Part shown: positions 9,250-18,278 of the stretch, in pieces
Numbering within the stretch: position 1 is the stretch's first letter
Layout of the letters: each line of letters begins with the position of its first letter
Assembly: GCA_947474435.1 (NCBI GenBank)
Contig: CANJII010000026.1
Coordinates: 1 to 48,984 of the forward strand
Direction: 5' to 3'
Source: Chitinophagaceae bacterium
Lineage (GTDB): Bacteria > Bacteroidota > Bacteroidia > Chitinophagales > UBA10324
Length of the DNA: 48,984 bases
Made by a program: the position numbers and the translations under genes
Notes under the pieces: model-generated
The model's input: the letters and a program-made list of their open reading frames with translations, nothing else
The model's database searches: none
Told to the model about the DNA's origin: nothing

Positions 9250-9282
9250 AAAATCGCCCTCAAAATGGGGGCGATTTTTTTT
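9250..9282 (+). terminator. Rho-independent terminator after the GDH gene
   Basis: A GC-rich stem (AAAATCGCCC paired with GGGCGATTTT, small A-rich loop) is followed by eight T residues. It lies 50 bp after the dehydrogenase stop codon. Confidence 0.85.
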
Positions 9283-9321
9283 GTTATACATTATCTGATA
9301 AAAAATTAAACAGAATCAAAA

Positions 9322-10047
9322 ATGAAATTGATAAAAACTGCGTTGTGTTTTGTAATAAGTATTTTGGAATTAATGAATTACTCAACCTGCAACGCTCAAT
9401 CTGTTAGCGACATGGATGGCGGTTATTTTCAAATCGGAATTAATTATATAAAACCATCGAAGCCGGGATTGGCAAATTATTTAACTGAATTTTCTGATTC
9501 GTTGAATTTTCCAAAAGCATTTTCAATTGACAAAGGATATGGAATCTCTCTCGGATTTATTAATCATCACAATGCTTTTGAATTTGCAGCAGGTGGTGAT
9601 TTATTATGGGGGCATCATTATCAGAATATCGGCGATACCATTTCAGGTACAGTTGCCACCACAGATATTAATTTAAATTTTGGGTTAAATGTTTTTCCGG
9701 TTCGCTGGTTTTTCATTGGAGGAAACCTGAGTATCTGTAACAGTACTGAAAAGTACAAAGCGGGTGATCAGGCATCAAATGTTATTCTTGAATCGCAAGG
9801 CGATGGCTTCAGCAATATTTTTAATGGCTATTCATTAGGAGTAAAAGGTGTGGCTGGTTTTAATTTTAATGTTTCAAAAAAAGGTAAATACAATACATAC
9901 CTGCGGCTCAATGCATTTTATGAATTGGGGTTAACTGAGTTTGATTTTTATAAAACCTTTGAACACCGATTGAAATATTATAATGGAAACAGAAAAACCA
10001 AATTGGTTTATCCTGGTGTTACAATGTCGTTGCAATTTGGAACATAG
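9322..10047 (+). CDS. Outer membrane beta-barrel-like exported protein
   Basis: A 241-residue protein with an N-terminal signal peptide (MKLIKTALCFVISILELMNY, cleavage near CNAQS at about residue 26). The body alternates aromatic and polar residues (FQIGINYIKPSK, DINLNFGLNVFPVRWFFIGG, TYLRLNAFYELGLTEFDFYK) and ends in VTMSLQFGT, as in small outer-membrane barrels. The function is unknown. It is a single gene: the GDH terminator lies upstream and a palindromic stretch follows. I see no lipobox and no T9SS domain. Confidence 0.6.
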   Translation: MKLIKTALCFVISILELMNYSTCNAQSVSDMDGGYFQIGINYIKPSKPGLANYLTEFSDSLNFPKAFSIDKGYGISLGFINHHNAFEFAAGGDLLWGHHYQNIGDTISGTVATTDINLNFGLNVFPVRWFFIGGNLSICNSTEKYKAGDQASNVILESQGDGFSNIFNGYSLGVKGVAGFNFNVSKKGKYNTYLRLNAFYELGLTEFDFYKTFEHRLKYYNGNRKTKLVYPGVTMSLQFGT

Positions 10048-10070
10048 CAATTTTTTGTGAGATGATTAAA

Positions 10071-10105
10071 CGCAGGGTTCCGAAAAAGGTAACCCTGCTG
10101 AGACA
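10071..10105. repeat. 35-bp palindromic element, intergenic copy
   Basis: An 8-bp inverted repeat, GCAGGGTT (10072-10079) and AACCCTGC (10091-10098), sits 24 bp after the barrel gene and is followed by TGAGACA. The same 35-bp frame recurs at 43833-43867 inside the LRR gene, with 27 of 35 positions equal by eye and no gaps. It could alternatively be a weak transcription terminator, but no T run follows on the plus strand. Confidence 0.45.
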
Positions 10106-10318
10106 AAAAATCTAAATAAATTATACCAGAGTATTTTGGTTCATGAAAATTTTTGCATCAGCAAATTGCTGACCTTCAATCATCATTCAACAAAAATATT
10201 CTTTTATGGTTAGGATGGAAATATGAAGGGAATTTTGGAATCTTGAATTCTGAAATGTATATTGTAATAGTGAATTCATGTCACTGCTTCGCTCCCAAAA
10301 AAAACATAATTATTTTAC

Positions 10319-11536
10319 TTAACTATAAACTGTTTTCGCTTTCTCCCTCAGATTATATTCCAGACTCATCACCTGCCCGTAAGCGCCAGTTGTTCGGAGT
10401 GCAAATAAATGGCCGCGCACGGTGGTTGGCAGCAACAATGCCTTGGCAAAACAATCGGACGATTCGCAAATGGGGCCTACCACATCGTACTTGGTTTCAG
10501 CTATGTTTAACACTGGGTCTCCGACTTGATGTTCGGAGTGTTCCATCTGCTTACTGTAATCCTGCTGAGACCTAAAAGCGGCAGTAAGGTTTTCAATTTT
10601 ATGATACGACTGATACAAGGCGGGGCGAATGAGTTCGGTCATGCCGGCATCGAGAATAATGAAGTCGGTTTTTTTTCCCTTTTTTACAAACAACACTTTT
10701 GAAATAAGCGCACCGCACTGCGCCACTATGGAGCGCCCCAATTCAAAATGCACCTGCTGTTGTTTTTTTATTTCGAGAAATTTATGAAACACATTGAAGT
10801 ACGATTTAAAATCGGGTATAGCATTTTTATCGGGCTCGTGGTAATCAACTCCCAATCCGCCTCCCACATTGAGGTGAATGATGGTGATGTTGCGGCTGCT
10901 GAACCATTGCTGAATTTCATTTATACGGGTACACAACAAGCGGAAAGGTTCGAGGTCGCATATCTGCGAGCCGATGTGAAAATGCAAACCAATGAGTTGA
11001 ATGCTTGGTGAATTCTTGATCACTTCCATTACTGCTTCGAGTTCCCAGAAATTAATTCCGAATTTATTTTCTTCGAGTCCGGTGGTGATGTAGTGATGCG
11101 TGTTGGCATTTACATTCGGATTAATGCGCAGTGCAATTCTTGCTTTTTTATGGAGCGAAGCAGCGAGTTCATTAATCACTTTTATTTCCTCCATGCTTTC
11201 GCAATTGAAACAAAAAATATCGGCAGTGAGCGATTCAATAATTTCCTTATCGGTTTTTCCTACTCCCGCAAATACAATGGATGATGGATTGAAATTATTT
11301 TTTAATGCTGCCTTTACCTCGTTGCCGCTCACACAATCGGCACCGAAACCTGCATCGCAAATAATTTTAAGTATCTGCTGGTTGGTGTTTGCTTTTAAAG
11401 CATAATGAATATGGAAATTGTGTTTTTCAGATTCGGCTTTTAATGCAGCTATTGTTCGCTTAAGTATATCCAGATCATAATAATAAAATGGAGTTTCAAT
11501 GGTTTGGAATTTCTCAATTAAGGATTTGCTGAACAT
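10319..11536 (-). CDS. lysA: Diaminopimelate decarboxylase LysA with an extra loop
   Basis: A PLP-dependent fold-type III decarboxylase that makes L-lysine from meso-diaminopimelate. The PLP lysine is Lys48 in YALKANTN; HFHIGSQ and VGGGLGV bind the phosphate; ELGRSIV (usually EPGRSIV) binds substrate; the interface motif CESSDCF starts at residue 357, and GAYGQVMS follows. The protein is 405 residues. Between HKIENL and YDVVGPICESSD there are about 31 residues where relatives in the phylum, as I recall them, have about 8-10. This extra piece (about residues 319-347) is Gln/His-rich and coincides with a DNA palindrome. The gene follows lysC by 8 bp, so lysC-lysA form an operon. Confidence 0.93.
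   Translation of the reverse strand: MFSKSLIEKFQTIETPFYYYDLDILKRTIAALKAESEKHNFHIHYALKANTNQQILKIICDAGFGADCVSGNEVKAALKNNFNPSSIVFAGVGKTDKEIIESLTADIFCFNCESMEEIKVINELAASLHKKARIALRINPNVNANTHHYITTGLEENKFGINFWELEAVMEVIKNSPSIQLIGLHFHIGSQICDLEPFRLLCTRINEIQQWFSSRNITIIHLNVGGGLGVDYHEPDKNAIPDFKSYFNVFHKFLEIKKQQQVHFELGRSIVAQCGALISKVLFVKKGKKTDFIILDAGMTELIRPALYQSYHKIENLTAAFRSQQDYSKQMEHSEHQVGDPVLNIAETKYDVVGPICESSDCFAKALLLPTTVRGHLFALRTTGAYGQVMSLEYNLREKAKTVYS
10496..10580. repeat. Candidate palindromic insertion inside lysA
   Basis: This DNA encodes the extra loop of LysA. It carries the inverted repeat CTCCGA (10519-10524) / TCGGAG (10533-10538). Its plus-strand end, GTAATCCTGCTGAGACC (10556-10572), matches the end of the intergenic element at 10071-10105 at 15 of 17 positions. 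The frame is kept through it. The boundaries are approximate and the insertion is inferred from the protein family, not from a direct comparison. Confidence 0.4.
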
Positions 11537-11544
11537 AAATATTT

Positions 11545-12855
11545 TTAAAACAATCCTTTGTTCAATGAAACCAATGCAGCTTTTTTCAAATCAGAATTCA
11601 CGAGCAGTGAAATATTGTTTTCGCTTCCGCCATAAGAAATCATGCGGATGGGAATATTTTTCAATGAATCGAAAATGCGCGATGCATACCCTTGTTTATC
11701 AGCGCCGAAAGTTCCGACAATGCAAATGATGGTTTGATTTTTATCTACTTCCACCAATCCGAATTGCTGCAACTCACTTATAATTTCTTCTAAGTGTTTA
11801 TCACTATCAATGGTGAGCGACACCGCAACTTCCGAAGTTGAAATCATATCAATGGGAGTTTTGTATCGCTCAAACACTTCGAACACCGCACGCAAAAATC
11901 CATAAGCGAGCAGCATGCGCGCCGATTTTATTTTTATTGCAGAGAGATTATCCTTGGCGGCAATGGCTGTTATTCTATCGGGTGCAGGTTTGTTTGAGAT
12001 GATGGTTCCGGTGGCGGTTGGTTGCATGGTGTTGAGCAATCGCACCGGTATGTTTTCTTTCTTGGCAGGAAGCACACAAGTGGGATGCAAAATTTTTGCA
12101 CCGAAGTAGGCTAACTCCGCTGCTTCATCAAAAGAGAGTTCAGTAACAGCGAAAGTTTTTTCTATAATGCGCGGGTCGTTGTTGTGGAGTCCGTCAATGT
12201 CAGTCCATATCTGAATTTCAGTTGCTTTCACTGCGGCGCCAATGAGGGTGGCTGTGTAATCGCTACCGCCTCGTTTCAAGTTATCAATTTCACCAAACAA
12301 ATTGCGGCAGATGTAACCCTGCGTGATAAATAAATTTTCAGCTGAAAATTGTTCCAGTGTTTTTGAAATCATTTTTTTAATGAATGGAACTTCCGGTTCT
12401 TCCGTTTCATCAATGCGCATAAAATCAAGAGCAGGCAACAGCACTGAAGAAATATTTTGTTCGGTCAGATATAAATGCAGCAAGGCAGTTGATATTAATT
12501 CTCCCTGAGCAAGTATGGCTTTCTCTTCGTTCACTGTAAATAAATCGAGCGTGAATGATTTTATAAAATTCAAATGCTCAGTTAATAATTCACTTGCATT
12601 TTCAATTGAATCTTTTTTTGAAAACAATTCGGCAATTACTTTTTTATACTGAAGATCCAGATTTGAAATTTGCAATTTCAGTTTCATAAAATCTTTTGTA
12701 TATAACGATGCTGAAATATCAACGAGCAAATTAGTAGTACCGCTCATGGCAGAGAGCACCACAATTTTCCGTTCACCATTATTGATTAATGGCACCAGAT
12801 TTTTTATTCGCTGCGCAGAACCTACCGAGGTTCCGCCGAATTTCATGACTATCAT
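11545..12855 (-). CDS. lysC: Aspartate kinase (monofunctional)
   Basis: This enzyme phosphorylates L-aspartate at the start of the lysine, threonine and methionine pathways. The N-terminal MKFGGTSVGSAQRI is the kinase signature. LKRGGSDYTATLIGAAV and IWTDIDGLHNNDPR form the substrate and ATP site. The C-terminal third holds two ACT domains (PIDMISTSEVAVSLTID, and IPIRMISYGGSENNISLLV) that bind the feedback effector. At 436 residues it has no room for a homoserine dehydrogenase domain. It is the first gene of a two-gene operon with lysA, which points to a lysine-pathway role and probable lysine sensitivity. The start MIVMKFGG was chosen; the second Met three residues on is possible. A near-consensus promoter lies upstream. 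Confidence 0.93.
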   Translation of the reverse strand: MIVMKFGGTSVGSAQRIKNLVPLINNGERKIVVLSAMSGTTNLLVDISASLYTKDFMKLKLQISNLDLQYKKVIAELFSKKDSIENASELLTEHLNFIKSFTLDLFTVNEEKAILAQGELISTALLHLYLTEQNISSVLLPALDFMRIDETEEPEVPFIKKMISKTLEQFSAENLFITQGYICRNLFGEIDNLKRGGSDYTATLIGAAVKATEIQIWTDIDGLHNNDPRIIEKTFAVTELSFDEAAELAYFGAKILHPTCVLPAKKENIPVRLLNTMQPTATGTIISNKPAPDRITAIAAKDNLSAIKIKSARMLLAYGFLRAVFEVFERYKTPIDMISTSEVAVSLTIDSDKHLEEIISELQQFGLVEVDKNQTIICIVGTFGADKQGYASRIFDSLKNIPIRMISYGGSENNISLLVNSDLKKAALVSLNKGLF

Positions 12856-12895
12856 TTTATTAATTCTTCAGATTAAAAATAATTATTGCCTGTCA

Positions 12896-12926
12896 CAAAT
12901 GTATTCAGATAGAAATAGTTTGACAA
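12896..12926 (-). promoter_or_regulatory. Promoter of the lysC-lysA operon
   Basis: On the minus strand, TTG (12924-12926), exactly 20 bp, then TACATTTG (12896-12903) is a perfect match to the Bacteroidota consensus TTG/TAnnTTTG. It implies a leader of about 35-40 bases before the lysC ATG. The rest of the 244-bp gap (12856-13099) shows no riboswitch-like structure that I can recognise. Confidence 0.7.
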
Positions 12927-13099
12927 TGAAAAAGGGAACTGCAAAAATCATGAATGTATATTTTGATCAATAGGTATTATCAAAATAAATCCCTCATCAC
13001 CTATTCCTCGCTTGTGTCCTTTGGTTTCAATAAATAATTTGATGAACCAATATCATTCACGAATAAAAATTCACTGAATGAGAAAAAAGTAAAATAGAA

Positions 13100-13756
13100 T
13101 TACCTCAAATCCACTACATCAACTCCCGGGTGATCTTTGGTGATGAAAGTAAAATAAGTATCAACCAATACCGGATTAGGGGTGAGTTTTACAATTTCGT
13201 AAGTGTAATGGCTTCCGTTTTTATCAAAAACTTTTGCTGAGTAAAGAGTTTTCGCTGCTTTATCAATTAACAAGCGAACTTTAAAATAAGGTTTTGTTTT
13301 GTCGTTGGGTGTCATATCTATCACCTGATAAATTTTTGCATTTATGGTCTGTTCTTCCACATATCCGCATAAAAAATTCTTTTCGTAAATAGTAAAAATC
13401 TGAGTCGGAGTTATGGCATCTTCATCGGGTTCGTAATTGTTTACCTGCACTTCATTGGCATCTTTTAAATAGGTCCAGATCTTTACATTGTCGCAAGTAA
13501 TTTCCTGGTTGGCTAATTCCAGTTTGTATTTATTTCCTTTTACATAAACGGTTCCGGTTTGAGTTTCAGAAACCTTGTTGTTAGCTCCTTCAGTTTTCAT
13601 GGTGAAGGTTGCCTTCACCGATGTATATGTTTTGTATTTGGCACTTACCCCGCTAAGAATAGTTGCAGCAGTTTTTGAATCGGGAATCTGACCGAACGAT
13701 TTGGCAACTAAAAAAAGTGAAGTTGCGGTGAGCAGGAGTGAGGCGATTAGTTTCAT
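13100..13756 (-). CDS. lolA: LolA-family outer membrane lipoprotein carrier
   Basis: A 218-residue periplasmic protein with signal peptide (MKLIASLLLTATSLFLVAKS, cleavage after SFGQ). The body has the LolA-like half-barrel pattern: a YTSVKATFTM strand near residue 42, GTVYVKGNKYKLEL, then DNVKIWTYLKDANEVQVN, which is the equivalent of the 'DGKTLWLYDP' strand in LolA. The family ferries lipoproteins across the periplasm. It begins 13 bp after ftsK, a gene order often seen in Bacteroidota. LolA homologues here are divergent, so some could carry other amphipathic cargo. Confidence 0.85.
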   Translation of the reverse strand: MKLIASLLLTATSLFLVAKSFGQIPDSKTAATILSGVSAKYKTYTSVKATFTMKTEGANNKVSETQTGTVYVKGNKYKLELANQEITCDNVKIWTYLKDANEVQVNNYEPDEDAITPTQIFTIYEKNFLCGYVEEQTINAKIYQVIDMTPNDKTKPYFKVRLLIDKAAKTLYSAKVFDKNGSHYTYEIVKLTPNPVLVDTYFTFITKDHPGVDVVDLR

Positions 13757-13769
13757 GAAGGCGGCGAAT

Positions 13770-16400
13770 TTATACTTTCTCGCCGAGGTTATTCAAGAAC
13801 TGTTCCAATGCGTAACTATCCTTAATTAATACTTCGCGTGCCTTGCTGCCTTGATTTGGGCCAACCACTCCGGCTTGTTCCAACTGATCCATTAATCTTC
13901 CGGCGCGATTGTATCCCAATTTCATGCGGCGTTGTATTAACGAAGTGGAACCTTGCTGGTGCATCACTATCAATCGGGCTGCTTCTTCAAACATTTCATC
14001 TTTTTCATCAGCATCAAATGCATCATCGCCACCTTCCGCTTCTGCATCTACCACTTCAGGTAATAAATGAGCATCCGGATAACCTTGTTGTTGACCAATG
14101 AATTCAGTAACTTTTTCAACTTCAGGAGTATCAATAAATGCGCATTGCAAACGAATGACTTCGCCGTTAATTGAAATCAACATATCACCACGACCAATCA
14201 ACTGATCTGCTCCACCTGTATCTAAAATAGTTCTTGAATCAATTTTAGAAGAAACTTTAAAGGCAATCCGTGCAGGGAAGTTTGCTTTAATTGTTCCGGT
14301 AATAATATTTACTGAAGGTCGCTGGGTGGCAATGATTAAATGAATTCCGATTGCTCTTGCTAACTGAGCTAATCGTGCAATGGGTGTTTCAATTTCTTTT
14401 CCGGCGGTCATAATCAAATCGGCAAATTCATCAATCACTAAAACTATATAGGGAAGAAAGCGATGACCTTTATTCGGATTCAACCGGCGTGAAATAAATT
14501 TCTCGTTGTATTCTTTTAAATTCCGGCAACCTGCTTCCTTCAGTAAATTGTATCGCATATCCATTTCAATGCATAAGGCGGTAAGTGTATTAATTACTTT
14601 CTTGGTGTCAACAATAATGGGTTCTTCTTCGCCCGGAAGTTTTGCCAGAAAATGTTTTTCAATGATGCTGTATAAACTCAACTCCACTTTTTTCGGATCA
14701 ACCAAAACAAATTTTAATTGCGATGGATGTTTTTTATAAAGCAATGAAACAAGCAACGCATTTATACCAACTGATTTTCCCTGGCCGGTGGCACCCGCCA
14801 TTAAAAGGTGCGGCATCTTTGATAAATCAGCAATAAAAATTTCGTTGCTGATTGTTTTACCAAGCGCAATGGGTAAGTCATAAGTGGTGTTCTGAAATTT
14901 TTCAGAAGCAAGCAAGGTTCGCATGCTCACTACTTCTTTATTGATGTTTGGAACTTCAATTCCTATGGTTCCTTTACCCGGAATAGGTGCAATGATGCGG
15001 ATGCCAAGCGCCGCTAAACTCAGTGCAATATCATCTTCCAGATTTTTTATTTTGCTGATGCGAACTCCCGGAGCCGGAATAATTTCATACAAAGTTACAG
15101 TTGGACCTACTGTTGCTTTTATCTTTTGAATTTCAATTCCATAATTCTGTAATGTGCCGATGATCTGGTTTTTATTCCGCTCTAATTCCTCCGTGTCAAT
15201 TTTAATTTTTTCACTTCCATAAACTTCCAGTAAATCCAATTCGGGATATTTATAATTACTAAGGTCAAGAGTCGGGTCGTACAAGCCGAGCGGAACATTT
15301 TCAATTTCTTCTGCTGCTTCTTCTACCGGAGTTTCTACAATATCCAATTCTAAATCTTCATCGTAATCAGGATTAAAAGGTTCTTCTGTTTCAGTTTCTG
15401 TTTCCTGATTTATTTCCAATTCCTGAGATGAAACAACCGGCTCGGCAGTATAACTATTTGACAATGAAAATTCATTGGAGGGTTCTTCTTTCTTTTTGTT
15501 TGATGTTTCGCTGAATGCAGGTGTTACTTGAGTTGGAACAATCGTGAACGCATTTGATTTATCAACTGTAACAATAGAATGTCGGAGTGAATCATCATTT
15601 TGCTCAACAGCGGTTTGTTTTTCTTCTTTCTTAAAATTAAAATTGAAAACAGCCACGAGGTACCCAAGTATTGCGAACGAAAGCAAAGTTCCGGTTCCTA
15701 TTTGCCCGAGGTATCCTAACAGAATGTCGTTGATGTAAATACCGAATGCTCCGCCAAACGGAAAAGTTTTATTCTGAAAAATAAATGAGAGTGACGGTGC
15801 CAGAATAAGTGTGAGTGAAAAACAATGTTTGAATATTCTTACAGTTGGTAATATTTTATTCATCAGCAATCGATTCACTCCGTATGAAAAAATAAATGGC
15901 AAACTGAGAAATGCAGTTAATCCATATCCGTTCCAGATGAACAAATGCGAAACATAAGCACCGAGTTTCCCCATGTGATTTCCGGCTTTAATGGTTTCAT
16001 CAAAAAATATGGTCCAGCTAAAAGGATATATGGTTGAACGGTCGGTTGCACCTGTGAAAAAATAGGAGATAAATGAAACGGCAAGAAATACTGTGAATAA
16101 CAAAAGGAATAATCCGCTTAATTTTTTAAACCGATCGCTTCGTAGAAACAGAATTGCCTGCGCGAATGATGAAGGAGTTTTTTCTTTTTTCTCTTTTGTT
16201 TTTTTCTCCTTTTCGTCAGCAGGTTTTTTTTCGCGGGTTGTTTTTTTCTTTATTGGTTTAGGCGCAATTGTTTCTTCGGCTTCTTCTTCTTCCTCTGTAA
16301 TTTCTTCTTCTGTTTCGGCTAACTCAACAAATTGATCATCTATATCTAAATCAATTTCTTCTTTCTTGGGTTTTAATCGGTTGGAGGTTCTTTCAGCCAT
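13770..16400 (-). CDS. ftsK: DNA translocase FtsK/SpoIIIE
   Basis: An 876-residue chromosome-segregation motor at the septum. Order: an acidic and Lys-rich N-terminal tail (1-88), four membrane helices (about 92-250), a Pro/Glu-rich linker (about 255-385), then the motor. Walker A is GATGQGKSVGIN near residue 535, and Walker B is LVIDEFADL near 653; ATQRPSVNIITG is the conserved sensor segment. The C-terminal gamma winged helix (about 805-870, including GSTSLIQRRMKLGYNRAGR) reads the polar KOPS sequences and contacts XerD. The linker is short, as is common in the phylum. lolA follows in the same transcript. Upstream, 230 bp separate it from a divergent lipoprotein gene. Confidence 0.96.
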   Translation of the reverse strand: MAERTSNRLKPKKEEIDLDIDDQFVELAETEEEITEEEEEAEETIAPKPIKKKTTREKKPADEKEKKTKEKKEKTPSSFAQAILFLRSDRFKKLSGLFLLLFTVFLAVSFISYFFTGATDRSTIYPFSWTIFFDETIKAGNHMGKLGAYVSHLFIWNGYGLTAFLSLPFIFSYGVNRLLMNKILPTVRIFKHCFSLTLILAPSLSFIFQNKTFPFGGAFGIYINDILLGYLGQIGTGTLLSFAILGYLVAVFNFNFKKEEKQTAVEQNDDSLRHSIVTVDKSNAFTIVPTQVTPAFSETSNKKKEEPSNEFSLSNSYTAEPVVSSQELEINQETETETEEPFNPDYDEDLELDIVETPVEEAAEEIENVPLGLYDPTLDLSNYKYPELDLLEVYGSEKIKIDTEELERNKNQIIGTLQNYGIEIQKIKATVGPTVTLYEIIPAPGVRISKIKNLEDDIALSLAALGIRIIAPIPGKGTIGIEVPNINKEVVSMRTLLASEKFQNTTYDLPIALGKTISNEIFIADLSKMPHLLMAGATGQGKSVGINALLVSLLYKKHPSQLKFVLVDPKKVELSLYSIIEKHFLAKLPGEEEPIIVDTKKVINTLTALCIEMDMRYNLLKEAGCRNLKEYNEKFISRRLNPNKGHRFLPYIVLVIDEFADLIMTAGKEIETPIARLAQLARAIGIHLIIATQRPSVNIITGTIKANFPARIAFKVSSKIDSRTILDTGGADQLIGRGDMLISINGEVIRLQCAFIDTPEVEKVTEFIGQQQGYPDAHLLPEVVDAEAEGGDDAFDADEKDEMFEEAARLIVMHQQGSTSLIQRRMKLGYNRAGRLMDQLEQAGVVGPNQGSKAREVLIKDSYALEQFLNNLGEKV

Positions 16401-16630
16401 AGCGTAAAATGGTTACAATTATTCAGGTTGAAATGTATAACGATGCATTGTGCTGAATGGTATATGGTTTCAACAACCAATAAAGTAAGTGTCTAATAGG
16501 AAATTTATAGAATGATTCGTTGATCCATTTTTATAAAAGGTTGATTTTATCCAGAAAAATAATTCTGCGTATCGCTTGAGCTCATAATGATTTTTTGTTG
16601 ATTATCAGAATGTAAATACTTCAATTAAAT

Positions 16631-17056
16631 TTGAGTGTGATTGAATTTTCAAAAAACAGAAAGAGAAACAGTTTTGGTTTTATTGTAATACTTGCATTGT
16701 TGATTTTTTTCGGATGTAAAAAGAAAGAAACAACTCCACCGGCATTTGAAATAAAAGGAAACTGGAAGGTTGGTTATTATCATATTGGAATTGTGGATCA
16801 CACCAATGACTTCAGCGGTTATTCATTTGTATTTAATAACGACAGTTCAATTATAGCGACCCATAATAGTATTAATGAAACCGGTACCTGGTCATATAAT
16901 TCTTCAACCATTCAATTTGTAATTACAATTGGTACAGGTGCACCATTAATTGAAATCAGCAAGAACTGGTTGTTGATTTTAAAATCAGAAGGTGAATTAA
17001 TTTTTGATGAAGACTCAACTACTAATGATGAGGAGTTGCATTTCATCAGGAATTAA
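16631..17056 (+). CDS. Small lipocalin-like lipoprotein, start uncertain
   Basis: At most 141 residues. A positively charged stretch (KNRKRNS) and a hydrophobic helix (FGFIVILALLIFF) lead to a lipobox cysteine in FGCKKK, so it is a predicted lipoprotein. The body (IKGNWKVGYYHIG, then TGTWSYNSSTIQFVI, LLILKSEGELIF, LHFIRN) resembles the lipocalin-like barrels common in Bacteroidota. No ATG exists before the signal sequence. The TTG at 16631 lies inside a perfect -7 element TAAATTTG (16626-16633), so GTG at 16637 may be the real start. It converges with the kelch operon, with 16 bp between stop codons. Confidence 0.6.
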   Translation: MSVIEFSKNRKRNSFGFIVILALLIFFGCKKKETTPPAFEIKGNWKVGYYHIGIVDHTNDFSGYSFVFNNDSSIIATHNSINETGTWSYNSSTIQFVITIGTGAPLIEISKNWLLILKSEGELIFDEDSTTNDEELHFIRN

Positions 17057-17072
17057 AATCAGAAAAATATTT

Positions 17073-18278
17073 TCACTGCTTCAATATATAAATTTTTCCG
17101 CAGGTAACGGATTTATTTTCCGTTTCAATTCTATAAAAATAAATTCCATTGTTGAGTAAATCGGTTTTGAATTCAAGCGTATTTTTTGATTCAGATAGCA
17201 ATGAGTGCATCCAGCGTTTTCCATTTATGTCAAACAAACTGAAGTAATGTTTTTTACCTGTTTCGAAATCGTAACTCAATGTAAAATGATCTGTTGCAGG
17301 ATTCGGGTATAAAGAAATTTTATTTCCGGCTGTATTTATTTCTTTCACTTCATCATTCAATGCAGCGTAGTAATATACACTTCTAAGATACAACGAATCG
17401 TACCCTAGCCCAACATAGGCGCGTGTAGAAAATGAAAATGCAACAGCCCCGCTTCGTCCAGCTGCCGGAAATGAATCGAATGGCATCCACGAATCAGTAA
17501 GTGTATCATACTGCATAAAATCATTACAATAATGATTGAGTGTATCGTAACCCAATCCAACAATTCCTTTTCCGTTTAATGTAAATGCAACACAGCCACT
17601 TCGAGGTGTTCCTGTAAAATCAGTTTTCTGTATCCATGAATCATTCACTGCATCATATTGCCAGCAACCATTTGTCAATTCACCTTTATCGCCATTCACA
17701 ATAAATGCCTTGTTATCCAACACAAAAACCGAAGCTGATTTTCTTTCAGCTCCATTGAAATCATTTTTCGGTGTCCATGAGTTAGTTGTGTCGCTGTATT
17801 GCCATAAATCTTTTTTTAACCCTGTGGCTGAATATCCCAAACCAACATAACCTTTGTTGAAAACGGTAAATGCAACTGCTGAATGCCGGGCATCTCCCGG
17901 CATACTTGCAACCTGACTCCAGGTATTATTAAGTGAATTGTATTTCCAGAAATCGTTGGAGAAAGTACTAAGTCCTGTTCCGGTGCCCACATAACCATTG
18001 TTGCCAATAACAAAACTAACGGCTGCACAACGCGGGAATCCATGAAAATCAGGAGCATTGTACCATTGATGAGAGTAATTATTAAAAATGTAAAACGATT
18101 TTTTTAAATCAACACCATCGTATCCTAAGCCAACAAATGCCTGTTCGCCAATAACAAAAACAGTTGATGCACTTCGGCCTGTATTTGGAAAATAGGGTGC
18201 AGCTATCCAAAGCGGAAGCGCATCTGAGTATATTGAACAACATATCAAAAGTATAATTGAACAGTAAAAATTTCTCAC
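17073..18278 (-). CDS. Kelch-repeat T9SS cargo protein, third paralogue
   Basis: A 401-residue secreted protein: signal peptide (to about residue 20), about six kelch-type blades with the repeating pattern 'RSGAVAFSF.. YVGLGYD.. NDFWKYN.. W', and a C-terminal sorting domain beginning ISLYPNPATDHF and ending GKIYILKQ. The sorting domain sends it through the type IX machinery to the surface. The kelch blades form a beta-propeller, probably for binding sugars or proteins. The start is GTG and overlaps the upstream stop codon (GTGA), so translation is coupled. It is the last gene of a four-gene unit with two close paralogues. Confidence 0.85.
   Translation of the reverse strand: MRNFYCSIILLICCSIYSDALPLWIAAPYFPNTGRSASTVFVIGEQAFVGLGYDGVDLKKSFYIFNNYSHQWYNAPDFHGFPRCAAVSFVIGNNGYVGTGTGLSTFSNDFWKYNSLNNTWSQVASMPGDARHSAVAFTVFNKGYVGLGYSATGLKKDLWQYSDTTNSWTPKNDFNGAERKSASVFVLDNKAFIVNGDKGELTNGCWQYDAVNDSWIQKTDFTGTPRSGCVAFTLNGKGIVGLGYDTLNHYCNDFMQYDTLTDSWMPFDSFPAAGRSGAVAFSFSTRAYVGLGYDSLYLRSVYYYAALNDEVKEINTAGNKISLYPNPATDHFTLSYDFETGKKHYFSLFDINGKRWMHSLLSESKNTLEFKTDLLNNGIYFYRIETENKSVTCGKIYILKQ

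Noticed and set aside
10153-10575. A 140-codon plus-strand frame
   Set aside because: It is mostly antisense to lysA, has no family resemblance and its start lies in AT-rich intergenic DNA.
12856-13099. Lysine riboswitch upstream of lysC
   Set aside because: The predicted leader is only about 35-40 bases, far too short, and no lysine-box pattern of stems is visible.
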